A DNA stretch of 64,000 nucleotides from NCBI RefSeq assembly GCF_900155365.1, contig NZ_LT699739.1, positions 1 to 64,000 on the forward strand. Direction: 5' to 3'. Each line of letters starts with the position of its first letter. Position 1 is the stretch's first letter. A model generated the notes under the pieces. The model did no database searches, was not told the origin of the DNA, and saw only the letters and a list, made by a program, of their open reading frames with translations. Position numbers and translations under genes: made by a program. The stretch comes from Collinsella bouchesdurhonensis (GTDB lineage: Bacteria > Actinomycetota > Coriobacteriia > Coriobacteriales > Coriobacteriaceae). Below are positions 24,708-33,322 of the stretch, piece by piece.

Positions 24708-25367
24708 ATGCGTAACGTACTGTTTTTTGGTGATAGCAACACGTACGGATTCGATCCCGAATCCCGCGCTGCCGGCACAGGCGAGCGCTTCCCGGCCGAT
24801 GTTCGCTGGTGCGGCGTGGCCGCGCACGAGTTGGGCTCGAGCTGGCATGTGATCGAGGAGGGTCTCAACGGTCGTACGACGGTTCATGAAGATCCGTATC
24901 GCCTGACCACCCATCTTTCTGGCGGGGCGCTTTTGCCCACCCTGCTTAAATCGCACCTTCCCCTCGATGTGGTTGTCATCATGTTGGGCACGAACGACCT
25001 CAAGCCCGTGTATAGCCTTGGGCTTGCGGACATCGCCCGCGGTATGGCGGTGCTCGCCGAGGCGGTTCGGGAATTTCCGTGGCCGTCATGCGCGCCCTGC
25101 CCGCAGATTTTGCTCGTGTCCCCTCCGTCTTTGACAGATGCGGCGACATGCGGGCTGCTGGCCGAGTTTGACGCCCGCGGCGTCGCGCTGTCAAAGCAGC
25201 TTGCGGACGCATATGCCGGCGTGGCGGAGCTTGAGGGGTGCGACTTTCTCGATGCGGGGAAGGTGACAAAGGTCGGTGACTTCGACGGTGTTCACTTGGA
25301 TGCTGCCGGCCATCATGCTCTGGGGCTTGCCGTGGCGACCAAGTTGCGGGAAATGGCGGTTCGCTAG
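24708..25367 (+). CDS. SGNH/GDSL-family hydrolase
   Basis: The 219-residue protein has all SGNH blocks: block I FFGDSNTYG with the nucleophile Ser10, block II Gly in NGRTTV, block III MLGTNDL with the oxyanion Asn, and block V DGVHLDAAGHHAL with the Asp-His pair. Family members are esterases or acetylxylan/arylesterases. There is no signal peptide, so it is probably cytoplasmic. ATG 24708 follows GGGAGG. It starts 60 bp after the macrodomain gene; shared transcription is plausible, with O-acetyl-ADP-ribose or another ester as speculative substrate. Confidence 0.9.
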   Translation: MRNVLFFGDSNTYGFDPESRAAGTGERFPADVRWCGVAAHELGSSWHVIEEGLNGRTTVHEDPYRLTTHLSGGALLPTLLKSHLPLDVVVIMLGTNDLKPVYSLGLADIARGMAVLAEAVREFPWPSCAPCPQILLVSPPSLTDAATCGLLAEFDARGVALSKQLADAYAGVAELEGCDFLDAGKVTKVGDFDGVHLDAAGHHALGLAVATKLREMAVR

Positions 25368-25405
25368 CCGTCGTCGCTCATCGCGGCTTTGTCTTAAAAC
25401 CGATG

Positions 25406-25443
25406 AAAAAAAGAGGCGTCCTCCTGAGAGAGAACGCCTCTTT
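25406..25443. terminator. Bidirectional terminator between the SGNH and MATE genes
   Basis: AAAAAAAGAGGCGT and ACGCCTCTTT pair around a 14-nt loop with an A run before and a T-rich end after. It can serve both converging transcripts. Confidence 0.85.
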
Positions 25444-25474
25444 CGTATGGGTAGGGCCGTTGCTTCCGGTGCTG

Positions 25475-26854
25475 TTATCCGATGAGCTTGTTCAGACGCT
25501 TCTGCTCGTTCAGCGCAAGGCCGATGGAGATGATTCCGGTGATGGCGTCGGCCACCACAAGAGCGATCCAGATGCCCTGGACGCCCATCATGTTGCCCAG
25601 CAGGTACATGAGGGGCACCGAGCAGATCACGTAACGAAGCAGGCTGCAGAAGGTGGAGAGAACGACTTTCTCAACCGACTGGAAATAGATGGATACGGTC
25701 ATCGCAAGATAGCCCAGGCATACGGCGATGATGATGATACGCGTGGCGCTGGCGGTAACTTCTACGAGTTCGGCGTCGCTTCCGGCAAAGAAGGCGCAGA
25801 CGGGGGTTGCTGCGAGCCAGATCACGATCGACACAATGAGGAGAACGATAATCTGGTACTTGATGGCGCAGGAGAGCGACTGCTTGAGGCGATCCCAGGC
25901 CTTGGCGCCAGCGTTGAAGGCGGCGATGGGCTGCAGGCCGTAGGAGAAGCACTGGGCGACCATCATGACGATGTAGAGGATGTAGCCGTTGATGACGGCG
26001 AAGGCGGCGATGTAGAGCGAGCCGAGTTCGCCGCCGAGGGTGCCGAGCAGCGTGTTTGCAACCGTGTTGAAGATGAACGTAGCCGCCTGGACCAGGAAGA
26101 ACGGGAAGCCGATCTTGAAGATCTGACCGCAGATGGCCATGTCGAGCTTGAGGTCTGCAAGCTTGATCTGGAGCTGCGACTTCTTACCGCCGATGAACCA
26201 GAAGGCGCCGATGGCCCAGATGCCGATGGACAGGCCGTAGTAGATACCGGCGCCCATGGTGCCGAGCTTGAAGATGAAGGTCGAGAGGGCGAGCCAGACG
26301 ATGGCGATGATAGCGGAGACCGTCATGAGGTTGGCCTGGATCTGTACCTTCTCGTCAACGCGCATGACCGCGGTGACCATCTGGCCCACGACCGTGAGGG
26401 GCAACAGGATGGAGAAGGTGCGAACGCCCAGGACCGTATCGGCCATGATGTCGGGGGTTGCGCCAAAGAACGCACAGATGGGCTCGGTGAAGACCGCCAT
26501 GATCACCGCGAGGATGATAGAGACGATCGAGGTGAGCCAGAAGCCCTGGCTAAAGGCCTTGCTCGCACCCCTGACGTCGCCGGCGCCCAAAAGGTTGCCC
26601 ACGATGGCGGGAACGCCCGTGCCAAAGAGGTTGCCGAAGGCCAGGTTGAGGAACTCGGCGGACATGATGATCGAGACGCATGCCAGGCCGTGGGCGCCCA
26701 GGCCCCAGCCCATGACAAGTCCCTCGAGGATGACCATGATGATCTGGGCGAGCATACCCTGACCGGTCACGATCGTGTAGCGGCGTACCAGGCTGGGAAT
26801 CGGCTTTGATGCGAGTTCGCGATCCTCCTCGTTGGCAATCAATTCTTCTGCCAT
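25475..26854 (-). CDS. MATE family efflux transporter
   Basis: Multidrug and toxin extrusion protein that uses a Na+ or H+ gradient to export organic compounds. The 459-residue protein has twelve predicted membrane helices in two six-helix halves and the typical loop GNLLGAGDVRGASKAFSQGF in the first half, with the matching QPIAAFNAGAKAWDRLKQSL in the second. ATG 26854 follows AAAGGAGAG. It begins 45 bp after the end of the amidohydrolase gene on the same strand, so the two may be one operon, and the exporter may handle the product or substrate of that enzyme. Confidence 0.92.
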   Translation of the reverse strand: MAEELIANEEDRELASKPIPSLVRRYTIVTGQGMLAQIIMVILEGLVMGWGLGAHGLACVSIIMSAEFLNLAFGNLFGTGVPAIVGNLLGAGDVRGASKAFSQGFWLTSIVSIILAVIMAVFTEPICAFFGATPDIMADTVLGVRTFSILLPLTVVGQMVTAVMRVDEKVQIQANLMTVSAIIAIVWLALSTFIFKLGTMGAGIYYGLSIGIWAIGAFWFIGGKKSQLQIKLADLKLDMAICGQIFKIGFPFFLVQAATFIFNTVANTLLGTLGGELGSLYIAAFAVINGYILYIVMMVAQCFSYGLQPIAAFNAGAKAWDRLKQSLSCAIKYQIIVLLIVSIVIWLAATPVCAFFAGSDAELVEVTASATRIIIIAVCLGYLAMTVSIYFQSVEKVVLSTFCSLLRYVICSVPLMYLLGNMMGVQGIWIALVVADAITGIISIGLALNEQKRLNKLIG

Positions 26855-26899
26855 TGGTCTCTCCTTTCCTTGGGAGTCAAAACGTGATGGATGGTGGCG

Positions 26900-28528
26900 C
26901 TACGCCTCGAAGACCACCTTGCCGGCGATCATCGTGAGCAGCGAGGTCGCTTCGAGTACGTCTGCTGGCTCGCATTCAAAGAGGTTGCGGTCGAGTACGC
27001 AGATGTCAGCCTGCTTGCCGCAGGCGAGGGTGCCAATGCGGTCTTCGGCATGCATGGCATAGGCGCTGCCGTAGGTGTAGGCGCGCAGGGCGTCGCCCAT
27101 CGTGATGCGCTCCTCGGCAAACCAGCCCTCCGGATTCGAGCCGTCTTCGAGCATGCGGAAGACGGCGCCATAGACCTCTTCCATGGGCTCGAGGCCCACG
27201 ACGGGGAAATCCGATCCCAGGTGCACGCAGGCCCCGCTTGCCAGCAGGCTGTGGAGAGGCCAGGAGAGCGCGGCGCGCTCAGGGCCCACTGCGTCGTCTT
27301 TGGCGCGATCGGGCATATCGAGTAGCATGTGCCACGGTTGCATACCGGCACTTACACCCAGCTTGGCGTAGCGAGGCAGGTCCTCGGGCTGGACAGTTTC
27401 GTTGTGCTCCATGGAATGTCGGCATTCGCCCCTGCCATGGAGGTGTTCTCCTTCTTCAAAGCAATCAAGAACAAAGCGCACGGAGCGGTCGCCGATTGTG
27501 TGGATGCGCGTGTCCACACCCCACTGAGTCGCCTTGAGAATGGCGGTGCGGATGCGCTCGGGGTCCTCGGCGGGCTCGCCGCACGTCTCGGGGGCATTTG
27601 AGTAGGGCTCGAGCATCCAAGCAGTGTGGTCGGAGCACACGCCGTCGAGGAACTGTTTGAAGCCGTGCCATTCAACCTGCGTATCGGGGAAGTTGTACTT
27701 CTCCTGGATCTCATGGAGCTCCAGACGCTCGTTCTCAAACAAATCGGTGTACAGGAAAACGCGCAGGGGGAGGTCGCCGCGGGCGTTGAGGTCGGCGAGC
27801 ACAGCGTAGGGATTGTCCATGCTCACGAAAGTGGGGTTAACCATGCCGACGGTGGTGATGCCCAGGGCGTTTGCGCGCTTGGCCGTCTTGCTAAACGAAG
27901 CTTCGACGACGTCCATCGCCGGGTTGTATACATCGTCCAAGAAGATGGCGCCGGCGTTGTTGGAGAACACGCCGGTAGGGTTGCCATCTGTGTCTTTGAG
28001 AATCTTGCCGCCTGCGGGGTCAGGTGTGTCGCGCGTGACGCCCACCTTGTTGATGGCGTAGGTGTTGGCGCTAAAGGTGTGAAGGTCGACTTGCTGTAGA
28101 AATACCGGTCGGTCGCTCACGTACTGGTCGATCATCGCTGCGGTGGGCATCTCGGGAATTTCCCACTGGAATTGGATGATCTGGCAGCCTACGATCCACT
28201 CGTTGTCGGGGTGGCTGTCGGCAAATGCACAAACGCGCTCCATCGCCTGCTCAAAGCTCGTGCAGTCGATGAGGTTGACGGCAAAGTCGGGGTCGGTCAT
28301 GAAGGCGCCCTGCGCGAAGTGCGTGTGCGAGTCGATGAGGCCCGGTATGATGAGCTTGTCGCCATAATCGCGAATTTCGGTATCGGGGCCAATGAAGGTA
28401 TCGAGATACTTGTCTTCGCCGCACGCGACGATTGTATCTCCCTTGACGGCCACGCCGCCCTTGAAGGGCGCAAGGCCCGTTCCGGTGAAGACGGCGTTGC
28501 TTCGAATGACTACCTCTGCTTTGTCCAT
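26900..28528 (-). CDS. YtcJ-type metal-dependent amidohydrolase
   Basis: The 542-residue protein belongs to the Amidohydro_3 (YtcJ-like) group, enzymes related to N-substituted formamide deformylase. The N-terminal metal motif is PGLIDSHTHFAQG with HxH near residues 63-65. Later metal or catalytic segments are RIHTIGDRSVRFVLDC, RHSMEHNETVQ and LGSDFPVVGLEP. The small beta-sandwich domain is split between the N-terminus (VIRSNAVFTGTG) and C-terminus (ICVLDRNLFEC). ATG 28528 is set by GAGGAGG. No signal peptide is present. The substrate is unknown; the MATE gene downstream suggests a small organic amide or imide handled together with export. A 7TM-LuxR gene lies 356 bp upstream on the same strand. 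Confidence 0.88.
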   Translation of the reverse strand: MDKAEVVIRSNAVFTGTGLAPFKGGVAVKGDTIVACGEDKYLDTFIGPDTEIRDYGDKLIIPGLIDSHTHFAQGAFMTDPDFAVNLIDCTSFEQAMERVCAFADSHPDNEWIVGCQIIQFQWEIPEMPTAAMIDQYVSDRPVFLQQVDLHTFSANTYAINKVGVTRDTPDPAGGKILKDTDGNPTGVFSNNAGAIFLDDVYNPAMDVVEASFSKTAKRANALGITTVGMVNPTFVSMDNPYAVLADLNARGDLPLRVFLYTDLFENERLELHEIQEKYNFPDTQVEWHGFKQFLDGVCSDHTAWMLEPYSNAPETCGEPAEDPERIRTAILKATQWGVDTRIHTIGDRSVRFVLDCFEEGEHLHGRGECRHSMEHNETVQPEDLPRYAKLGVSAGMQPWHMLLDMPDRAKDDAVGPERAALSWPLHSLLASGACVHLGSDFPVVGLEPMEEVYGAVFRMLEDGSNPEGWFAEERITMGDALRAYTYGSAYAMHAEDRIGTLACGKQADICVLDRNLFECEPADVLEATSLLTMIAGKVVFEA

Positions 28529-28884
28529 AAGTGCCTCCTCAGACGTTTCTGGACTATGCATGAATCGCGGCGATCCGCGCATGCGTTTGCTCGGGGTGCG
28601 GCTTTCCGCGCGGCGCATCTCGTGCGTTTGGCGGAAAGCCCGGCTCGTACGCTGCCTGTTGCCTTGAACTCATTTACGCATGACTTGCCGGCCTCGCCAA
28701 GATAGAGCTCGATGGAAGGTGGGTTAAGCCGGTTTACATTGTTTAACAGGTATTTTATTGTTCTGGTTTATTGCTGTTTCGTTACTGTGGACGGACAGGG
28801 TTAGGGCTCGCGTCAAAAGAGATTCCCGTTTTACAAACCTTTGGGCGGCAGTAAAACGGGCGTTTCGCTTTTGCGACAGATGCG
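28529..28884. other. Intergenic region upstream of the amidohydrolase
   Basis: These 356 bp carry no credible gene. They hold the LuxR-gene terminator (28825-28860) and an AT-rich core at 28731-28790 with three loosely repeated units beginning GGTTTACATTG, GGTATTTTATTG and GGTTTATTGCTG at 28731, 28749 and 28765. The AT-rich core is the likely promoter or regulator-binding region of the amidohydrolase-MATE operon. Confidence 0.5.
28825..28860 (-). terminator. Probable terminator of the 7TM-LuxR gene
   Basis: CCCGTTTTAC and GTAAAACGGG form a perfect 10-bp stem with a 16-nt loop, 24 bp after the minus-strand stop at 28885. On the minus strand it is followed by AATCTCTTTTG, a weak U tract. Confidence 0.6.
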
Positions 28885-29877
28885 TTAGGAGCGCCAGAAG
28901 GTTTCGATTAACTCGTCGCGGGTCTTTACGTTCGACTTAACGTAGATGCGGTGCAGATGCGCCTTGACGGTGCCGGGGCTAATCACCAGCTCGCTCGCGA
29001 TGTTTTGGGCGTCCAGTCCGCGCAGCACGAGGGACAGTACCTCCTGCTCGCGGTTGGACAGGCTATTCCTATCGGAGAAAATCACAATACGGGACGCAAG
29101 ATCTTCTTGCGAGTCGCGTCGTTCGGTTGCAACGTCTTCGTCGGCACGTGGATGCTTGGCATAGACCCTCAGCATGTGAGCAAATTGCTTGAAAAGCTGC
29201 GCCGCAGCTACGATCATCAATACGTTTTCCGAAATGTTGCGCTCGCTTAGGTACCACAGGAAGGTGCCGACCAAAGGATTGCTCATGTCGGGCCGGCAGA
29301 GCAGGATCATGTAGGTGTCCTCGAAGATAACCAGGACGGCGAGGACGCAGGCGATTTTGAAAAAAGTTTTGCTCCGCTCCAGGTCAAGCCTCTCGGCTTT
29401 GTTCGCCATGTGCCGATAGCGCCAGTACACATAACCAAGGCAGGCGATATTGCAAAGATCGCGGCTGAGCCAGAAGAGATACTGCTGCATCGTGCTTGCA
29501 AGACTCGGGCGGGGAACCAGAAGAAACTGTACTATTGCAAGCGGAAGGAGCACGATTGTCAGCCGCTTAATCGTCAGCTTGTCGCGCAGGCGCAGGATTG
29601 TCCAGGCGAAGAGGCATCCGATGATCACGATACCCAGCAGGCAGCGCGTTGTGGGGTGCTGCAGCGGCATCTCAAAGCTTACGGCATAGTCGTATTTCAT
29701 GCGGTTGTACTCGTCAAAAAAGATGACCGAGAGGTCGAGCATGTAGGCGAGAAAGCCGATAGCCGAGATAATCGCATCGCGACGACGCGTCATGAGCCAG
29801 ACCACAAGCGCGACCGAGCTGGTTACTAGCGCCACGCCCATGATAAGGATGGTGTAGATGTAAAACGAAAAGCTCAT
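28885..29877 (-). CDS. Membrane-bound LuxR-family transcriptional regulator
   Basis: The 330-residue protein has about seven N-terminal membrane helices (1-230) followed by a soluble linker and a C-terminal LuxR-type helix-turn-helix (about 268-328) with LSNREQEVLSLVLRGL, IASELVISPGTVKAHLHRIY and VKTRDELIE. This 7TM-plus-HTH plan is common in Coriobacteriia such as Eggerthella, where such regulators often sit next to catabolic enzymes and transporters. ATG 29877 follows GAGGGTGGGG; GTG 29886 is an alternative. It likely controls the neighbouring amidohydrolase-MATE genes, which is inference from position only. Confidence 0.9.
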   Translation of the reverse strand: MSFSFYIYTILIMGVALVTSSVALVVWLMTRRRDAIISAIGFLAYMLDLSVIFFDEYNRMKYDYAVSFEMPLQHPTTRCLLGIVIIGCLFAWTILRLRDKLTIKRLTIVLLPLAIVQFLLVPRPSLASTMQQYLFWLSRDLCNIACLGYVYWRYRHMANKAERLDLERSKTFFKIACVLAVLVIFEDTYMILLCRPDMSNPLVGTFLWYLSERNISENVLMIVAAAQLFKQFAHMLRVYAKHPRADEDVATERRDSQEDLASRIVIFSDRNSLSNREQEVLSLVLRGLDAQNIASELVISPGTVKAHLHRIYVKSNVKTRDELIETFWRS

Positions 29878-29954
29878 GTGCCCCACCCTCGAACGGTTTC
29901 AAGCGATGCTGCCCCGGGTTTTTGAGACCTTGTAACAGGGGATCTTGCGAGGCT

Positions 29955-30776
29955 CTAACAATATCCTTGGCGATAGCGCCACATGTGGTCAAGGGGACCG
30001 GAGCCCTGGCCAAGGTCGAGCTGAGCCTCAAGGGCGCCGGTGAGATAGCGCTTCGCCGCTTCTACGGCGTCGACGAGCGACAGATTTTGGGCGAGCCCGC
30101 AGGAGATAGCCGAGGAGAGCGTGCACCCGGTGCCATGGGTGTTGGGGTTATCGACGCGCGGATGGGTGAACCAAGTCGTTTGGAGCCCATCGTTCGTTTC
30201 GCATGCCAGCACGTCGCTTGCTTCGTTAACGCGATGGCCCCCCTTTACCAGCGTTGCGCATCCGTATCGCTGTACGAGGAGACGGGCGGCTTGCTCTTGG
30301 GATTTTTCGTCTTTGATGGGTGCGCCTGCAAGGAGTTCGGCTTCCGGGATATTGGGAGTGATGAGCGTTGCAAGAGGGAAGAGCTGCAAGGTGAGCGCCT
30401 CCTGTGCCCCCGCATCGATAAGGCGGGCACCGCTCGTTGCCACCATAACGGGGTCGACAACGATGTTTTGCGCCTCCCAGCGCTTCAAACGCTCGGCGAT
30501 CTTCTCGATGATCGCCGACGACGAGACCATGCCGATCTTTACCGCTGCGGGCCGGATATCCTCAAATACCATGTCGATCTGGTCGGCCACGACGGCGGGG
30601 TCGATGTTTTGGATACTGCGCACGCCGCGGGTGTTTTGAGCGGTAATCGCCGTGATGGCGCATTCGGCAAACAGGCCGTGTGCGGCGATGGTCTTGACGT
30701 CTGCCTGGATGCCTGCCCCTCCGCTCGAATCGGAGCCTGCAATGGTCAGGACGGCCGGCAATGTCGATGTGCCCAT
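29955..30776 (-). CDS. thiD: Hydroxymethylpyrimidine/phosphomethylpyrimidine kinase ThiD
   Basis: ThiD phosphorylates HMP and HMP-phosphate to HMP-PP, the pyrimidine half of thiamine. The 273-residue ribokinase-family protein has [19 protein letters not shown] near residues 12-30, [33 protein letters not shown] and the ATP/anion-hole motif [13 protein letters not shown] with the catalytic Asp replaced by its usual position nearby. ATG 30776 is the first in-frame ATG, with GAGGCG upstream. It follows thiC at 87 bp and completes the pyrimidine branch under the same riboswitch. Confidence 0.95.
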   Translation of the reverse strand: MGTSTLPAVLTIAGSDSSGGAGIQADVKTIAAHGLFAECAITAITAQNTRGVRSIQNIDPAVVADQIDMVFEDIRPAAVKIGMVSSSAIIEKIAERLKRWEAQNIVVDPVMVATSGARLIDAGAQEALTLQLFPLATLITPNIPEAELLAGAPIKDEKSQEQAARLLVQRYGCATLVKGGHRVNEASDVLACETNDGLQTTWFTHPRVDNPNTHGTGCTLSSAISCGLAQNLSLVDAVEAAKRYLTGALEAQLDLGQGSGPLDHMWRYRQGYC

Positions 30777-30799
30777 GTGAACGCCTCGCAATGTGAAAG

Positions 30800-30837
30800 C
30801 GGGCCCACGGCGCCGGGTGAAGAACGCTATGGGCCCG
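30800..30837 (-). other. Hairpin between thiC and thiD
   Basis: CGGGCCCA and TGGGCCCG pair around a 22-nt loop in the thiC-thiD gap. There is no T run, so it may act as an RNA stability element or partial attenuator within the operon. Confidence 0.45.
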
Positions 30838-30863
30838 ATAGGAATCGAAAAAAAGAGGAGAGA

Positions 30864-32201
30864 TTACTCGTCATCCATGCCGAGGTCGATCGTTGTTCCC
30901 TCAAACACTTTGTTGACGGTGCGCACGGCGCACATCTTGCCGCACATGGTGCAGGTTCCTTCGGTTGCGGCGGGCGAGCTCTCGTAGCGCTCGCGGGCAC
31001 GTTCGAGATCAAGGGCGTGCTTCCACATCTCTTCCCAGTCGAGCTTGCGGCGCGCTTGGCCCATGCGGTCGTCTTCATCGCGAGCATGGGGGACCTTCTT
31101 GGCGATGTCTGCTGCATGCGCCGCGATCTTGGTGGCAATCAAGCCGTCGCGTACGTCCTGCGCATCGGGCAGGCACAGATGCTCGGAGGGGGTGACGTAG
31201 CACAGGAAATCTGCGCCCGCGCTCGCGCTGATGGCACCGCCAATGGCAGCGGTGATATGGTCGTAGCCTACGCCGATATCGGTGACGAGCGGCCCCAGCA
31301 CGTAGAAGGGGGCGTTATGGCATAGGCGCTTTTCCATCTTCATGTTGGCAGCTATCTCGTCGATAGCCATGTGGCCCGGCCCCTCGATCATCACCTGCAC
31401 GCCGCGCTTCCAGGCGCGCACGGCGAGCTTGCCCAGTTCGATGATCTCGGCGGTCTCGGTGGCGTCGTTGGCGTCGTAGAGGCACCCCGGACGGCAGGAA
31501 TCGCCCAAGCTGATGGTGACGTCGTACTCGTGGCAGATGTCGAGGACCTCGTCGTAAAACTCGTAGAAGGGGTTCTCGTTGCCGGTGACTTCCATCCAGC
31601 CAAAGAGCAGCGACCCTCCGCGGCTCACGATGTTCATGAGACGGCCGGTCTCCTTGAAGGTCTTGATGACAGAGCGGTTGATGCCTGCATGGATGGTCAC
31701 GAAGTCCACGCCGTCCTCGGCATGCGCCCGCACGGTTGCCAGCAGGTCGTCTTTGGTGAGCTTGACGAGCGGCTTTTCCATATACCCGATAGCGTCGTAC
31801 ATGGGGACGGTCCCCACCATAAGCGGGGTCTCGTCGATGAGCTGTTGGCGGAACTTGCGCGTCTTGCCCGAGTTGGAGAGGTCCATGATGGCGTCGGCGC
31901 CCAGGTCCTCGGCAATTTTCACTTTCTTCCACTCCTCGGCGGCGTCTGCCTTGTCGCCGGAGATGCCAAGGTTTACGTTCACCTTGGTGGAAAGGCCTTC
32001 GCCTACGCCAAAGGCACGCATGCCCTTTTTGATGTGGACGATATTTGCGGGGATGGCGATGCGGCCGTCTGCCACGCGCTCACGGATGTATTCGGGGTCG
32101 CGATGCTCTCGCTCGGCAACCTCTTTCATCTGCGGGGTGATCTGTCCTGTGCGCGCATAGTCCATCTGCGTGACGAGCTTATCGGCTTGGAGTTCGGTCA
32201 T
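30864..32201 (-). CDS. thiC: Phosphomethylpyrimidine synthase ThiC
   Basis: Radical-SAM enzyme that converts aminoimidazole ribotide to HMP-phosphate. The 445-residue protein has the family core ANIVHIKKGMRAFGVGEG, NVNLGISGD, TVPMYDA, TIHAGI, SRGGSLLFGWM, LGDSCRPGC and YVTPSEHL, and a C-terminal cluster motif TCTMCGKMC near residue 420. Cys spacing there is C-x2-C-x3-C; the usual enzyme has four residues between the second and third Cys, so the spacing is worth noting. Length is that of the shorter bacterial form without the long N-terminal extension. Its ribosome site GAAGGGAG is the 3' end of the TPP riboswitch. Confidence 0.96.
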   Translation of the reverse strand: MTELQADKLVTQMDYARTGQITPQMKEVAEREHRDPEYIRERVADGRIAIPANIVHIKKGMRAFGVGEGLSTKVNVNLGISGDKADAAEEWKKVKIAEDLGADAIMDLSNSGKTRKFRQQLIDETPLMVGTVPMYDAIGYMEKPLVKLTKDDLLATVRAHAEDGVDFVTIHAGINRSVIKTFKETGRLMNIVSRGGSLLFGWMEVTGNENPFYEFYDEVLDICHEYDVTISLGDSCRPGCLYDANDATETAEIIELGKLAVRAWKRGVQVMIEGPGHMAIDEIAANMKMEKRLCHNAPFYVLGPLVTDIGVGYDHITAAIGGAISASAGADFLCYVTPSEHLCLPDAQDVRDGLIATKIAAHAADIAKKVPHARDEDDRMGQARRKLDWEEMWKHALDLERARERYESSPAATEGTCTMCGKMCAVRTVNKVFEGTTIDLGMDDE

Positions 32202-32208
32202 GAACGAT

Positions 32209-32298
32209 GTCTCCCTTCGTTGGCATTACCCATGTCAGGTTCTGTGGGTCCTCGGCGGGCGCGCCCAATCTCAGCCTGCCGTCCCCGCAAGCTCCCCA
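32209..32298 (-). promoter_or_regulatory. TPP riboswitch (THI element) of thiC-thiD
   Basis: On the minus strand the conserved blocks appear in order: GGGGAGC near 32295, GGCTGAGATT near 32270, GGACCCACAGAACCTGA near 32245, and GGGTAATGCCAACGAAGGGA near 32215. These match the TPP aptamer blocks CTGAGA, ACC...GAACCTGA and TAATGCC...GAAGGGA. The aptamer ends in the thiC ribosome site about 10 nt before the ATG, which suggests that thiamine pyrophosphate binding blocks translation initiation. Confidence 0.92.
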
Positions 32299-32390
32299 TG
32301 TTTGTTTGGCCTGCTGCTGTGATGCGGGCCTGTGCACAGTATACTCCGCGTCGCGTTTCGCTTCATCCGGCGGAGGCAGAGGCTGCGCGC

Positions 32391-33203
32391 CTAAAAAGAA
32401 GCGGCGTTATTAAGAAAGATCAGGGTATCTTCGCTCGAAAGCTCTGGTGCATAGCGGTAACCGATGTCGAAAGCGGGGAGCTGGCGGAAGTCTTCGATGG
32501 CATGCTCTGCCATCCAGCGAACCATTGAACCGCGTGCCTTCTTACTGGCGTTTGCTCGTTGGACGGGTTTGCCATGACGTAGCTCTTCACCGAAGATGCA
32601 GGTGATAACGGTCACTTCGGAATCAAGGTGGGGAAGCACCGCTCGAGCGTACTCTACGCTCGCAAGATTTACGACTGTGGCAGCATTGCCGCTCGATGCG
32701 ATGGCGTGCGCGAGCCTATCGCCCCAAAAGGCATAGAGGTCACGCTTATCGTCGATGGCGAGTTTGGCGCCCATCTCTAGTCGGTAGGGCATTACCGCAT
32801 CGAAAGGGCGCACGCATCCGTAAAGGCCGGAGAGAATCCACAGGTGGCTTTGTAGCCATCTAAGTTCCGATGCCCGCATAACAGAGGGCGCCATGCTTTG
32901 ATACTGGATACCGTGGTAGCTCATGATAGCCGGGGATGCATGTCGGGCGATGTCCGGGATGCATAGATTGTCGGCATCGGTCACGGGCGTAAAGGCACGC
33001 AGTGCGTCCAGACAGCTGACGAGCAGGCGGTCGCTTACGCCCCAAAGGTTTTGTAGGCCATGGGCGCCCTCGATTCGCTCGATATCCAGCAATGCGTTAT
33101 GGAGACGTTCCGTCTCGCGCGGAAACGGCGGAATTCCCTGTGGCTCAAATGCGTCTTGTGCCCTTTGCATTTGTTTGGCGGGAGAGATAATAGCTTGCAG
33201 CAT
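32391..33203 (-). CDS. yaaA: Peroxide stress protein YaaA (DUF328/UPF0246)
   Basis: YaaA limits intracellular free iron and so reduces peroxide damage to DNA and proteins. The 270-residue protein begins MLQAIISPAKQMQ, the family signature, and keeps YHGIQYQSM near residues 70-78, LSGLYGCVRPFDAVMPYRLE near 104-123 and a C-terminal Lys-rich RANASKKARGSMVRW. ATG 33203 follows GAGGAGG; the frame is open for another 190 bp upstream but without family similarity. It stands between the thiC riboswitch and the M18 gene, facing the same way. With the superoxide reductase it makes up the oxidative-stress genes seen here. Confidence 0.92.
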   Translation of the reverse strand: MLQAIISPAKQMQRAQDAFEPQGIPPFPRETERLHNALLDIERIEGAHGLQNLWGVSDRLLVSCLDALRAFTPVTDADNLCIPDIARHASPAIMSYHGIQYQSMAPSVMRASELRWLQSHLWILSGLYGCVRPFDAVMPYRLEMGAKLAIDDKRDLYAFWGDRLAHAIASSGNAATVVNLASVEYARAVLPHLDSEVTVITCIFGEELRHGKPVQRANASKKARGSMVRWMAEHAIEDFRQLPAFDIGYRYAPELSSEDTLIFLNNAASF

Positions 33204-33263
33204 GGGGCCTCCTCGTTGAAAACGGATCATCGCATCTACTGCGTCCCTTGCCTCGAATTGAAA

Positions 33264-33297
33264 ATGGCGGTGCCGACCAATATGTCGACACCGCCAT
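33264..33297 (-). terminator. Intrinsic terminator of the M18 aminopeptidase gene
   Basis: ATGGCGGTG and CACCGCCAT pair, extended by CGAC with GTCG around CAATAT. On the minus strand the stem is followed by TTTTC. It lies 26 bp after the stop of the M18 gene. Confidence 0.85.
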
Positions 33298-33322
33298 ATA
33301 AAGGGGCGATTGAGGGTGAGTC

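Noticed and set aside
25403-26809. Long plus-strand reading frame of 468 codons opposite the MATE gene
   Set aside because: Its translation is Asp/Glu/His-rich and low-complexity, the typical antisense shadow of a hydrophobic GC-rich membrane protein gene; the MATE protein on the minus strand is clearly real.
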